A stretch of DNA of 64,000 nt from Labrys sp. WJW (GTDB taxonomy: Bacteria > Pseudomonadota > Alphaproteobacteria > Rhizobiales > Labraceae): the NCBI RefSeq assembly GCF_001676615.1, contig NZ_LYXZ01000062.1, positions 1 through 64,000 of the forward strand, in the 5' to 3' direction. The notes beneath the pieces are model-generated. The model saw nothing but the letters and a program-made list of their open reading frames with translations. It was not told the DNA's origin and did not search any database. Shown piece after piece: positions 35,790 through 44,866 of the stretch. Each line of letters begins with the position of its first letter. The stretch's first letter is position 1. The position numbers were made by a program, and so were the translations under genes.

Positions 35790-36647
35790 ATGCGTGGTGC
35801 ATTGATCGGACTTTGCCTCTCATCGACGCTCGTTGCGGTTTCGAGCGTACTTTCTTCGGCTCAAGCGCAGGACAGCACCAAGCCCGACGACAATCTCAAT
35901 GCAGTGCTCTGGGACCAGACCGCTGTCGAAGCCAAGGCCAATGCAACAGCCATGTTCTCCCTGGCGAGGATCAGGCTCGACCAGGCCCTGGCCGACCCTG
36001 CCTGGACGGCCGCGCCCGCGGAACAGACAGGTGATTTCAAGGATCATCCGCCGGCGATCGTCCTCGATGTCGACGATACTTTGCTCAACACCTCCAATTA
36101 CCAGGCCTGGAACGTCAAGGCGGCAACGAGGTTCACGCCGGAGACCTGGACGAAATATGTCAAGGCGCAGGTCGATACCGCCATTCCCGGAGCGGTTGAA
36201 TTCACCCAATATGCTGCCTCGAAGGGCGTGAAGGTCTTCTATGTCACCAACCGCACCAAGGAGGAGGAGGAACCGACGGTGCAGTTGATGACGAAGCTTG
36301 GTTTCCCGGATGGCGGCAATGTCGATACCTTCCTCAGCGCCAAGGAACAGCCGGATTGGAAATCGGCCAAGGGCACAAGGCGGGCAGTGATTGCCAAGGA
36401 TTATCGCATCCTGCTGCTGGTCGGCGACAATCTCGGGGACTTCACGGATGCCTATAAGGGCACGCCGGAAGAGCGCGACAAGGTCTTTGCAGACAATGCG
36501 TCCCATTGGGGGCATGACTGGATCGTGATCGCCAATCCGACCTATGGCTCGTTCGAATCCGCGCCCTACAAGAGCAATTACGAGCTTTCTGCCGACGAGC
36601 AACGCAAGCTCAAGATCGAGGCGCTGAAGAGCTGGGATGGCCAGTGA
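35790..36647 (+). CDS. Secreted acid phosphatase, HAD class B / e(P4)-like
   Basis: A 285-residue periplasmic or lipoprotein-type phosphatase. A signal peptide (about 26 residues, ending SSAQAQD) precedes the HAD nucleophile motif IVLDVDDTLLNTS. VFYVTNRTKEEEEPTVQLM gives motif II and LLLVGDNLGDFTDAYKG motif IV. This layout matches the 5'-nucleotidase e(P4)/acid phosphatase family that releases phosphate from nucleotides. GGGAGT precedes the ATG. The next gene overlaps its end by 11 bp. Confidence 0.9.
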   Translation: MRGALIGLCLSSTLVAVSSVLSSAQAQDSTKPDDNLNAVLWDQTAVEAKANATAMFSLARIRLDQALADPAWTAAPAEQTGDFKDHPPAIVLDVDDTLLNTSNYQAWNVKAATRFTPETWTKYVKAQVDTAIPGAVEFTQYAASKGVKVFYVTNRTKEEEEPTVQLMTKLGFPDGGNVDTFLSAKEQPDWKSAKGTRRAVIAKDYRILLLVGDNLGDFTDAYKGTPEERDKVFADNASHWGHDWIVIANPTYGSFESAPYKSNYELSADEQRKLKIEALKSWDGQ

Positions 36648-37041
36648 GATTGCAAAAGCCGGCGGCGTTCGTCCCCTGACGGTCTGGTACAACACCAAAT
36701 GTCCGGTCTGCGATGCCGGCATCCGGCATCAACGCAACCGGCTCCTGGAAGCGGTCAAGGCCGGACGCATCGAGTTCCTGGACATCAATCTCGAACCGGA
36801 TGCCCTCGCGCATTTCGGCGCCAGCCTCGACGACATCAGGCGACGCCTGCATGCGACGGACGAGGATGGCCGTTTGCTGGTCGGCGCCGACGTCGCCCTG
36901 GCCGTCTGGCGGCGCACACCGGGACAGGCTTGGATTGCCGGCCTGCTCGGCGCGCCGGGGATCCGCACGCTGACCCGCTTTGCCTATGATCGCTTCGCAG
37001 ACCTTCTATTCGCCTGGAACAAGCGCCATGGGCGGTGGTAG
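36637..37041 (+). CDS. DCC-family thiol-disulfide oxidoreductase (DUF393)
   Basis: A 134-residue protein with WYNTKCPVCDAGIRHQRNRL, the DxxCxxC-like start of the DCC family; here the usual DGxC is NTKCPVCD. FLDINLEPDALAHFGASLDD and LVGADVALAVWRRTPG follow the family pattern. It is predicted to be thioredoxin-fold with a redox CPVC pair. Coupling to the phosphatase gene by overlap suggests co-expression. Confidence 0.87.
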   Translation: MASEIAKAGGVRPLTVWYNTKCPVCDAGIRHQRNRLLEAVKAGRIEFLDINLEPDALAHFGASLDDIRRRLHATDEDGRLLVGADVALAVWRRTPGQAWIAGLLGAPGIRTLTRFAYDRFADLLFAWNKRHGRW

Positions 37042-37055
37042 CGGACCTGGTTCCA

Positions 37056-37814
37056 TCACGGCAGGGGAACAGGGATGGCAAGATAGCGTCTGTCGGGCTC
37101 CTCCCAGCTATGGGGCCAATAGCTCACCAATGCCACCAGCCGCGGCCTGGCATTGGCCGGTCTGTAGACGAAAAGCGCATTCAGGCCATTGGACTGGGAA
37201 CAGCCGCGCTCCTGTCCGGTAGCCTCGTCGACATAGACGATTTCATTGTTCCGGTTGTTCTCCGGCAGGGTGCGCACCAGCGAAAAGCTCTTGAGCTTGT
37301 CGCGCCCGCGAGCCGCGCAAGCCGCGTCGGTGATCGTGCGGGACAGAACGTCCACCGTGACGTCGCCGCCGGGAAGGGCATCCCCGATGCTGAGATTCGT
37401 GACTTCGGCGGCCATGGTGGCATAGGCCTGGTCGGGAGTTGGCGGATCGAACAAGCGTGCGTCCTCGTGCATGACCTGCCTGGTCGGCTTCTCGCCGATG
37501 CCCAGCCGGGCCAGCAAAGGCTCCGCTTGCTTTCTCGTCTCGGCCCGGGCGGCGTCCTCGGGGCCTTCCTTGTCATGCTCGACGGCGAAGGGAGCGCCGG
37601 GCACGGATTTGCCGGTGTCGAGATCGAGCACGAAGATCGTGCTGTAGGGATGGATGGAGGCGTCGCGCGTGCCGTATTCCTCGAAGGCGAAATAACGGCC
37701 GTCTTTGGAAAAGCCGATGATGTCGGGCGTGGCGGCATCGCCGGCGCAGGCGGATGCGAGAATGAAGCCGTTGACAAGGGCTGCGCCGATCAGAGCTGCA
37801 ACGCAGCGAACCAT
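37056..37814 (-). CDS. DUF2259 secreted protein
   Basis: A 252-residue protein with a signal peptide (MVRCVAALIGAALVNGFILA, cleavage near ASACAG). The mature part has IIGFSKDGRYFAFEEYGTRD and IFVLDLDTGKSVPGAPF. It ends ALVSYWPHSWEEPDRRYLAI. This is the DUF2259 pattern of rhizobial periplasmic proteins of unknown role. GGAGGC lies upstream of the ATG at 37814. It converges on the DCC gene. Confidence 0.87.
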   Translation of the reverse strand: MVRCVAALIGAALVNGFILASACAGDAATPDIIGFSKDGRYFAFEEYGTRDASIHPYSTIFVLDLDTGKSVPGAPFAVEHDKEGPEDAARAETRKQAEPLLARLGIGEKPTRQVMHEDARLFDPPTPDQAYATMAAEVTNLSIGDALPGGDVTVDVLSRTITDAACAARGRDKLKSFSLVRTLPENNRNNEIVYVDEATGQERGCSQSNGLNALFVYRPANARPRLVALVSYWPHSWEEPDRRYLAIPVPLP

Positions 37815-37914
37815 GAGACTTGCCTCCAGCCTGCCCGAGAAGGGTAGGCTAGAGGCTTGGAGCGCTGAGAGGAAGTCCCGGCGGGAACAGGGTTCCAACC
37901 GGGCTCTCCGCTGA

Positions 37915-40569
37915 TCAATCGGTATCGAATGGCACCTCGTCGGAATCGACGATTGCCTTGGTTGCCTTCTTGGCGGCAGGCTTCTTGGCGGCCGTGGCTT
38001 TCTTGGCCGGCGCCTTTTTGGCGGCCGGTGCCTTCTTGGTCGCCGGTGCCTTGCCGGCCTTGGCGGCAATCAACTCGATGGCCTGGTCCAGGGTCACCGC
38101 ATCGGCTTCCATGCCTTTGGGCAGGGTGGCGTTGACCTTGCCGTTGGTCACATAGGCGCCATAGCGACCCGGCTTGACCTCGACCTTGCCACCGCCCGGA
38201 TAATCGCCGAGAGGGCGCCCGGCCGGTGCAGCCGCCCCGAAACGGCGTCCCGAACCGCCACTTTCCTTGGTGAGGATCAGGTCGACGGCCCGGTTGGAGC
38301 CGATCGACATCACGTCGTCATCCTTGTCGAGATTGGCGTAGGTCTTCTCGTGCTGGACATAGGGGCCGTAGCGGCCGATGCCGACCAGGATCGGCTTGCC
38401 GCTCTCGGGGTGCACCGCGACTTCCTTCGGCAGGGAGAGCAAGGCCAGCGCCCGTTCGAGATCGACATTGGCCGCGCTCATGCCCTTCGGCAGGCTGGAG
38501 CGCTTGGGCTTTTCGCCCTCGCCAAGCTGGACATAAGGACCGAAACGTCCGTCACGCAGCGTGACGTCCAGGCCAGTCTCCGGATCGCTGCCGAGCTTCC
38601 TCGTGCCGGCCTCGCCGCCGCCTTCCGCATCGCCATTCTGGTCGGCGCCGGCCGACAATTGGCGGGTATAGCGGCATTCGGGATAGTTGGAACAGCCGAT
38701 GAACGATCCGTATTTGCCGAGCTTGAGCGAGAGCGTGCCGGTCCCGCAAACGGTGCATTGGCGCGGATTGGAGCCATCGCCCCGATCGGGGAAGATGTGG
38801 GGACCGAGCAGATCGTTGAGCGCGTCGAGAACCTGGGTGGTGCGCAACTCCTTGGTGCCATCGATGGCGGCCGAGAAATCGCGCCAGAAATCGCGCAGGA
38901 CTTCCTTCCAGTCCAACTCATGGTTGGAGATGCGGTCGAGCTTCTCCTCCAGGGCCGCGGTGAAGTCATATTCGACATAGCGGGCGAAGAAGCTCTCGAG
39001 GAAGGCGGTGACGAGGCGGCCCTTGTCTTCGGCTTTCAGGCGCTTCTTGTCGACCGAGACATAGTCGCGGTCGCGCAGGGTGGCGAGCGTGGCCGCGTAG
39101 GTCGAAGGGCGCCCGATGCCGAGCTCTTCCATGCGCTTGATCAGCGTGGCTTCGCTGTAGCGCGGCGGCGGCTCGGTGAAATGCTGGGTGGCGGCGATCG
39201 ATTTCTTGTCGAGCTTCTCGCCGGCAGTCATGGCGGGAAGACGCTTGCCGTCCTCCTCGTCGCCATCGTCGTCGCGGTCTTCATTGTAGAGCGTCAGGAA
39301 GCCGTCGAACTTCACGACCTGGCCGGTGGCGCGCAAATCGAGCTTGCGGCCGGCTGCCTCGACCAGGATGTCGACCGTGGTGCGTTCGAGTTCGGCCTGC
39401 GCCATCTGGCTGGCAACCGTGCGCTTCCAGATCAGCTCGTAGAGTCGGGCCTGCTCATTGTCGAGGAAGCGGGTGACGTCCTTGGGCAGACGGAAGGGAT
39501 CGGTCGGCCGGATGGCCTCATGGGCTTCCTGGGCGTTCTTGGCCTTGGTCACATATTTGCGTGGCGTCTCCGGCAGGTAGCCGGGCGCGTAGCTCTTGCC
39601 GATCATGCTGCGCACGGCGGCGATGGCCTCCGGCGCCATGTCGACGCCATCGGTACGCATATAGGTGATCAGGCCGACCTGTTCGCCATTGAGATTGACG
39701 CCTTCATAAAGACGCTGGGCGATCTGCATGGTGCGGTTCGGCGACAGGCCGAGCTTGCGACTGGCCTCCTGCTGCAGCGTCGAGGTCGTGAAGGGCGGAA
39801 ATGGATTACGTCGGGCGGGCTTGGCCTCGACGCTTGCTACGGCATAGCGGCCTTGGTCGAGGGCGGACCGGAAGGCGAGTGCCTCCTTCTCCGTGCCGAC
39901 GTCGAGGCGCTGGATCTTCTGGCCGTCGGCGCCGACGAGGCGCGCTTCGAACAGATCGCCGCGCGGCGTGGCCAGGGTGGCGACGAGGGACCAATATTCA
40001 CGAGCGACGAAGCGCTCGATCTCGAGTTCCCGGTCGCAGACCAGGCGCAGGGCCACCGATTGGACGCGGCCGGCCGAGCGGGCGCCAGGCAGCTTGCGCC
40101 AGAGCACCGGCGACAGGCGGAAACCGACGAGATAGTCGAGGGCACGGCGAGCGAGATAGGCGTCGACCAGGCCTTCGTCGATCTCGCGCGGCGCCTTCAT
40201 CGCCTTCAGGACAGCGTCCTTGGTGATGGCGTTGAAGGTCACGCGTTCGACCGGGATATCCTTGATGGCGCGCTTCTGGCGCAGGATCTCCAGCACATGC
40301 CAGGAGATCGCCTCGCCCTCGCGATCAGGGTCGGTTGCCAGAATGAGCTTGTCGCTCTCTTTCACCGCCTTGGCGATGTCGGACAGGCGCTTGCCGGCCT
40401 TGGCGTCGTTCTCCCACACCATGGCGAAATCGGCGTCAGGCTCCACCGAACCATCCTTGGCCGGCAGGTCGCGCACGTGACCGTAGGAGGCGATCACCTG
40501 GTAGTTGGAACCGAGATATTTGTTGATCGTCTGTGCTTTGGCAGGCGACTCAACGATGACGACAGGCAT
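37915..40569 (-). CDS. topA: DNA topoisomerase I
   Basis: An 884-residue type IA topoisomerase. It has the Toprim domain (VVIVESPAKAQTINKYLG, DPDREGEAISWHV) and active-site Tyr303 in GLITYMRTDGVDM. One four-cysteine zinc ribbon (CTVCGTGTLSLK ... CSNYPEC) is followed by several C-terminal topoisomerase repeats and a Lys/Ala-rich tail (about the last 40 residues) for DNA contact. ATG 40569 gives the family start MPVVIVESP. It relaxes negative supercoils. Confidence 0.96.
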   Translation of the reverse strand: MPVVIVESPAKAQTINKYLGSNYQVIASYGHVRDLPAKDGSVEPDADFAMVWENDAKAGKRLSDIAKAVKESDKLILATDPDREGEAISWHVLEILRQKRAIKDIPVERVTFNAITKDAVLKAMKAPREIDEGLVDAYLARRALDYLVGFRLSPVLWRKLPGARSAGRVQSVALRLVCDRELEIERFVAREYWSLVATLATPRGDLFEARLVGADGQKIQRLDVGTEKEALAFRSALDQGRYAVASVEAKPARRNPFPPFTTSTLQQEASRKLGLSPNRTMQIAQRLYEGVNLNGEQVGLITYMRTDGVDMAPEAIAAVRSMIGKSYAPGYLPETPRKYVTKAKNAQEAHEAIRPTDPFRLPKDVTRFLDNEQARLYELIWKRTVASQMAQAELERTTVDILVEAAGRKLDLRATGQVVKFDGFLTLYNEDRDDDGDEEDGKRLPAMTAGEKLDKKSIAATQHFTEPPPRYSEATLIKRMEELGIGRPSTYAATLATLRDRDYVSVDKKRLKAEDKGRLVTAFLESFFARYVEYDFTAALEEKLDRISNHELDWKEVLRDFWRDFSAAIDGTKELRTTQVLDALNDLLGPHIFPDRGDGSNPRQCTVCGTGTLSLKLGKYGSFIGCSNYPECRYTRQLSAGADQNGDAEGGGEAGTRKLGSDPETGLDVTLRDGRFGPYVQLGEGEKPKRSSLPKGMSAANVDLERALALLSLPKEVAVHPESGKPILVGIGRYGPYVQHEKTYANLDKDDDVMSIGSNRAVDLILTKESGGSGRRFGAAAPAGRPLGDYPGGGKVEVKPGRYGAYVTNGKVNATLPKGMEADAVTLDQAIELIAAKAGKAPATKKAPAAKKAPAKKATAAKKPAAKKATKAIVDSDEVPFDTD

Positions 40570-40813
40570 GGGCGGGCCGTTCAATACGCGGAAAACGAAA
40601 TCTCCCCTGCCAGGAGCTCACCTCGGTGGCCGGCCAAACAGGGCATGGAAACGAGCAGGCCGTCCGGCTTTTCGGCGCGAATAGGCGCCCTGGAGCCGTC
40701 GACTAACTGCCAAATAAGGGTAAATCCGAAAATTGCAAACTGGCGCATTTGTCAGATTAGGTGGTGTTGCAACCACCAAGGCGGCGGCAAGATGGGCAAA
40801 AGGCGGGCTCAAG

Positions 40814-41974
40814 TCAATTCGGCCGACCGGCGTACAACAGCGACACCATGCCATTGCCGTGCCGTTCGATTCGGCCCGACATATCGAGCTCGAGCAAGGC
40901 GAGCTGAACCCGCCTTGCATCCAGGCCGCTGGCGCGCACCAACTCATCCATGGCCACGGGCGAGGGGCCGAGCACGGCGATCAGCCGATCCTGGTCGGGA
41001 TCGCCCGTCGAGGCGTCCCGTGGGGCGGGCGGGGCTTCGGAGGAAGGAGCCTCGAAATTGAAACGAGGTTGAATGGGCCGCCGCGGCGCCGCTGCGGGGC
41101 GTTCGACCAACGGTGTCAGGGCTTCCAGCACGTCGCCGGCATGCCGAACCAGGATGGCGCCTTCGCGCAGCAATCGGTTGCTGCCTTCGTTGCGCGGGTC
41201 GAGCGGGGAACCCGGGGCTGCCATCAGTTCCCGGCCTTGCTCCAAGGCAAGGCGGGCGGTGATGAGGGAGCCAGAGCGCGCAGCGGCCTCTATGATGACC
41301 ACGCCGAGCGAAAGGCCCGAGACTATGCGGTTGCGTTTGGGAAAATCGCGTGCCGTCGCTACCCAGCCGAACGGCATCTCGGACAGGATGCAGCCTGCCT
41401 CGCTGATATCCTGTGCGAGTTGCGCGTGCTGGGGAGGATAGATGTTGCCGAGACCGCCGCCGACCACCGCAACGGTGCCGTTTGCTATCGTGGCGCTGTG
41501 GGCTGCTTCGTCGATCCCGCGCGCCAGGCCTGAGACCACCGTGAAACCGGCATTGGAGAGTTCGGTCGCCATGACAGCCGCGAATCGACGCCCCAGCGCG
41601 GAGGCGTTGCGGGCCCCGACGATGGCTACCATCGGCCGGGACAGGGGGGCGAGCGAGCCCCAGGCGGCGAGGAGGGGCGGGGCCGAATCGATGGCAGCCA
41701 GGGAGAGGGGATAGTCGGCTTCACCCATGGCCACGAAACGGGCACCAAGGGTGGCCATGGCCTGCAATTCGCGCTGGAGGCTCGTCTCGGACGGCAGCTT
41801 GAGGGGGCGGCCGCTGCGCCTGGCAATTTCGGGCAAGGCTTCGATCACCGCCCTGGCGGAACCGTGGCTTTCCAGGAGGCCCTTGAAACTGATGGGGCCA
41901 ATGCCGTCGCAGCGGATCAGGCGCAGCCAATCCAGCTTTTCTTCGTCCGGGAGGGCAGGTCCCGGCGAGGTCAC
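40814..41974 (-). CDS. dprA: DNA processing protein DprA
   Basis: A 386-residue RecA loader for single-stranded DNA in transformation. It has an N-terminal SAM-like region (LDWLRLIRCDGIGPISFKGL) and a Rossmann-like core with PMVAIVGARNASALGRRFAA. VVSGLARGIDEAAHSATI and SEMPFGWVATARDFPKRNRI follow, then a C-terminal winged helix (about residues 320-380). It overlaps the plsY stop by four bases. Confidence 0.94.
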   Translation of the reverse strand: MTSPGPALPDEEKLDWLRLIRCDGIGPISFKGLLESHGSARAVIEALPEIARRSGRPLKLPSETSLQRELQAMATLGARFVAMGEADYPLSLAAIDSAPPLLAAWGSLAPLSRPMVAIVGARNASALGRRFAAVMATELSNAGFTVVSGLARGIDEAAHSATIANGTVAVVGGGLGNIYPPQHAQLAQDISEAGCILSEMPFGWVATARDFPKRNRIVSGLSLGVVIIEAAARSGSLITARLALEQGRELMAAPGSPLDPRNEGSNRLLREGAILVRHAGDVLEALTPLVERPAAAPRRPIQPRFNFEAPSSEAPPAPRDASTGDPDQDRLIAVLGPSPVAMDELVRASGLDARRVQLALLELDMSGRIERHGNGMVSLLYAGRPN

Positions 41975-42576
41975 GCCTTCTTTCCGATGCGGCTCTCCGT
42001 GCCGTTGAGAAGACGGCCGATATTGGCGCGGTGCATCACCCAGAGGGCTACCGAGAGGATGGCAAAGAGCAGGGCCTCACGCTGATAGCCCATCAGCAGA
42101 AGCCCGATCGGGCTCAGCAAGCTGGCGGTCAAGGCGGAGGCGGAAGAATAGCGGGTGGTAAAGGCCACCAGGACCCAGACCAGTGCGAAGAAGATGGCGA
42201 TAGGCCAGGCGAAGGCGGCGAGCAGGCCGAGATAGGTCGCGACTCCCTTGCCGCCCTTGAATTTCAGCCAGATTGGGAAGAGATGGCCGACGAAAGCGGC
42301 CAGCCCCGCAAAGACGGCGGCCCCATCCCCCCAGAAATGGCGGGCGAGCAGCACGGCGGCCGTGCCCTTCAGGGCGTCGAGGATCAAGGTGGCGGCCGCC
42401 AGGTCCTTGCGCCCGGTGCGCAGGACATTGGTGGTACCGATATTACCCGAGCCGATGGCGCGGATGTCGCCCAATCCTGCCAGGCGAGTGAGAATCAGGC
42501 CGAAGGGGATCGACCCGAGCAGATAGCCGAGCAGCAGCGCCGCCAGCGTCGTCGTCAGGGTCAGGTCGGCAAACAT
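41971..42576 (-). CDS. plsY: Acyl-phosphate glycerol-3-phosphate acyltransferase PlsY
   Basis: A 201-residue inner-membrane enzyme making lysophosphatidic acid from acyl-phosphate. It has GYLLGSIPFGLILTRLAGLG, the catalytic loop IGSGNIGTTNVLRTGRKDLA, and FKGGKGVATYLGLL. Five hydrophobic helices fit the family. Its gene is the first of a plsY-dprA pair. Confidence 0.94.
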   Translation of the reverse strand: MFADLTLTTTLAALLLGYLLGSIPFGLILTRLAGLGDIRAIGSGNIGTTNVLRTGRKDLAAATLILDALKGTAAVLLARHFWGDGAAVFAGLAAFVGHLFPIWLKFKGGKGVATYLGLLAAFAWPIAIFFALVWVLVAFTTRYSSASALTASLLSPIGLLLMGYQREALLFAILSVALWVMHRANIGRLLNGTESRIGKKA

Positions 42577-42784
42577 CGGCAGCTCGCTTTGGGAAGAAAA
42601 GGTTCGTGCCGCACACTATCGTCACTCGACAAGGCCCGGCCACGAAAATTTTTGCCCCCGGGCGGCGCGAGAGATCGAAGCAGTAGTTTTCCTCAGCCTT
42701 TGTCGGGGCGACGAATTGCAGTGACCCGGGAGCACGCTAAGGCTTTCCTGGCGAGCCGAGCTGGTCCAATGCTGTGCGACGCCA

Positions 42785-42909
42785 AGGCGTTTTGTGATTT
42801 CCCGGAATCACCAAGAATCGCAAAGACGCGTGAGCCAATCCGTTGGATTGGCCCGGGAACAAAGAGCTAGAGCAAACAAGCGTTCGCATGTGAGCGCGCT
42901 TTGCTCTAG
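42785..42909 (+). repeat. Dispersed intergenic repeat, copy F (with internal palindrome)
   Basis: AGGCGTTTTGTGATTTCCCG, ATCGCAAAGACGCGTGAGCC, AACAAAGAGCTAGAGCAAAC and GAGCGCGCTTTGCTCTA form a full copy. About 27 extra bases after GACGCGT contain the palindrome GCCAATCCGTTGGATTGGC. It fills much of the 376-bp plsY to Ivy-like gap; the rest of the gap shows nothing clear. Confidence 0.78.
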
Positions 42910-42952
42910 CGCATGCCGAATTTGCGGGAATCGGCGACTGAAGGAGTTTTGG

Positions 42953-43390
42953 ATGCGTCTTATCGTGGCTTCGGCCCTGTTTCTTGGTCTCTCCGGTGCT
43001 GCCCTCGCGCAACAGCCGACCTACAACGAGCAGGTCGAGAAGGAGTTTCCTGCCTTGGACCGGCTGGTGAAAGCGCAGCCCTACAAGGGCGCCTACAGTG
43101 CCCTGCTGAAGGAATTGTCGCCGGTTCCCGATTATCTGTCGGACGTGCTCAGGCGCAAGGGCGCCTACATGACCTTCGGTTCCAAGCAGGTGAACGTCGA
43201 CGGTTCGCCCCACCGTGTCGCCATGGTCTGCCCGACCAACGTGACCTGTGCCGAATATGGCAGCGTCTTCCTGTTTACGGTCGATGGCCGCCGGGCCTGG
43301 GCGGAGATCCGCGACGGCGACAAGCCGGTCTATCTGGGCGGGCCCAGCGCGGCGCAGAAACAGGTTCTGGACCAGACATTTGACGAATAA
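42953..43390 (+). CDS. Ivy-like periplasmic lysozyme-inhibitor family protein
   Basis: A 145-residue exported protein (signal peptide MRLIVASALFLGLSGAALAQ). The mature part has KGAYSALLKELSPVPDYLS and VAMVCPTNVTCAEYGSVFLF, and ends RRAWAEIRDGDKPVYLGGPS. This resembles Ivy (inhibitor of vertebrate lysozyme), whose active loop lies between two cysteines near the same place. The loop here is CPTNVTC rather than CKPHDC, so lysozyme inhibition is uncertain. Family membership is by eye. Confidence 0.6.
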   Translation: MRLIVASALFLGLSGAALAQQPTYNEQVEKEFPALDRLVKAQPYKGAYSALLKELSPVPDYLSDVLRRKGAYMTFGSKQVNVDGSPHRVAMVCPTNVTCAEYGSVFLFTVDGRRAWAEIRDGDKPVYLGGPSAAQKQVLDQTFDE

Positions 43391-43405
43391 CGGCTGGGCG
43401 CGGTC

Positions 43406-43468
43406 TGGTGTGCCGGTCTTCAGATCGGCATTCGGAGCGCCGTTGCCGGTCTGAAGACCGGCACACCA
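43406..43468. repeat. Nested palindromic repeat between convergent genes
   Basis: TGGTGTGCCGGTCTTCAGA (43406-43424) is exactly inverted at 43450-43468: a 19-bp perfect inverted repeat. Each arm lies in its own hairpin, GCCGGTCTTCAGATCGGC and GCCGGTCTGAAGACCGGC. It lies between the ends of the Ivy-like gene and pyrC and may act as a bidirectional terminator or a REP element. Confidence 0.75.
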
Positions 43469-43546
43469 ATGACCACCCTCGCAGCGCCAGGTCGGGCAAT
43501 ACCTGGCATGGCATTTCCCAAGCTCTAGCGAACGGAGACGCCGGTA

Positions 43547-44866
43547 TCAGCTCCGTTCGAACACCTGCTTGCCGGCGACGAAGGTTCGCGAGACCAGACC
43601 GCTGAGGCGAGCGCCGTCGAAGGGCGAGTTCTTGCACCGCGAGCGTAGTTTAGCGGCGTCGAGTACGAAGGGCACGTCGGGATCGAAGACGATGACGTCG
43701 GCGCTGGCGCCCTTGGCCAGGGTGCCGCCGGGCAGGCGCAGGATCTCGGCGGGGCGCGTCGAGAGGGCGCGCAGCAGGCCGATCAGGTCGAGCGAGCCGT
43801 CATGCACCAGGCGTAGCCCAGCCGAGAGCATGGTCTCCAGGCCGATGGCGCCGTCGGCCGCTTCGGCGAAGGGCTGGCGCTTGGTCTCGACGTCCTGGGG
43901 ATTGTGATCGGAGACGATCGCATCGACCAGCCCGTCCTTGATCGCCTGCACCAGGGCCATGCGGTCGTCCTCATGACGCAGCGGCGGCGACACCTTGCAG
44001 AAGGTGCGGAAACCGTCGATGTCGTTCTCGTTGAGGGTGACGTGGTTGATCGAGGTGGAGGCGGTGACGCTGAGCCCATCCTTCTTGGCCCGGCGTAGCA
44101 CCTCGATCGAGGCGCGGCAGGTGACGGTGGCGGCGTGATAGCGGCCGCCGGTCAGGGCGACCAGGCGCATGTCGCGCTCCAGCAGCATCGCCTCGGCCTC
44201 GGCGGGAATGCCGGGCAGGCCGAGGCGGTTGGCAAATTCACCCTCGTTCATCACGCCGTCACCGGCCAGGTCCTTGTCCTGGGTGTGATGGATGATGAGG
44301 GCGTCGAAGTCGCGGGCATAGGTCAGCGTCCGGCGCATCACCCGGGCATTCATCACGCTGCGCGCACCGTCGGTGAAGGCGAGGGCGCCGGCCTCGCCGA
44401 GCAGGCCGATCTCGGTCATCTCCTGTCCGGCAAGCCCCTTGGTCAGCGCAGCCATGGCATGGACATGCACGATGGCGGTGTCGCGGGCACGGCGCAGCAC
44501 GAAATCGACCACGGCAGGATCGTCGATCGGCGGATGGGTTTCCGGCGTGCACACGATGGTGGTGACGCCGCCGGCCGCCGCGGCCTGCGAGGCGGTGGCG
44601 AGCGTCTCGCGATGCTCGGCGCCGGGCTCCCCCGTCACGGCGCGCATGTCGATCAGGCCGGGGGCGACGACCTGGCCCTCGCAATCGAGGACGGTCGCGT
44701 CCGATCCGACGGCGCCGGCGGTGAGATGAGGCCCGGTATCGGCGATGGCGCCGTCTCGAATCAGCAGACCGCCATGCTGCTGGGTACGGGCAGCGGGATC
44801 GGTCAGCAGGGCGTTGGCCAGAAGCAGAGGGCGAGCGTTCGTCAACTTTTCATTCCCCTCAGACAT
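43547..44866 (-). CDS. pyrC: Dihydroorotase-like protein, probably non-catalytic (PyrC')
   Basis: A 439-residue amidohydrolase-fold protein of the class I dihydroorotase type. In active enzymes the segment after APGLID is MHVHLREPG with the zinc-binding HxH. Here it reads APGLIDMRAVTGEPG, with Arg75 and Val77 at those places. By eye the later metal histidine in YHVCH-type sequence is also lost (YHAATVTC), while SDHNPQ is kept. Such inactive homologues stabilise aspartate transcarbamoylase. The ATG at 44866 overlaps pyrB by 8 bp. A true pyrC should exist elsewhere. Confidence 0.85.
   Translation of the reverse strand: MSEGNEKLTNARPLLLANALLTDPAARTQQHGGLLIRDGAIADTGPHLTAGAVGSDATVLDCEGQVVAPGLIDMRAVTGEPGAEHRETLATASQAAAAGGVTTIVCTPETHPPIDDPAVVDFVLRRARDTAIVHVHAMAALTKGLAGQEMTEIGLLGEAGALAFTDGARSVMNARVMRRTLTYARDFDALIIHHTQDKDLAGDGVMNEGEFANRLGLPGIPAEAEAMLLERDMRLVALTGGRYHAATVTCRASIEVLRRAKKDGLSVTASTSINHVTLNENDIDGFRTFCKVSPPLRHEDDRMALVQAIKDGLVDAIVSDHNPQDVETKRQPFAEAADGAIGLETMLSAGLRLVHDGSLDLIGLLRALSTRPAEILRLPGGTLAKGASADVIVFDPDVPFVLDAAKLRSRCKNSPFDGARLSGLVSRTFVAGKQVFERS

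Noticed and set aside
38350..41061. A very long open frame (about 900 codons) on the plus strand opposite topA
   Set aside because: It is a mirror of the topA codon pattern in high-GC DNA; the antisense gene has full topoisomerase motifs, while this frame shows none.
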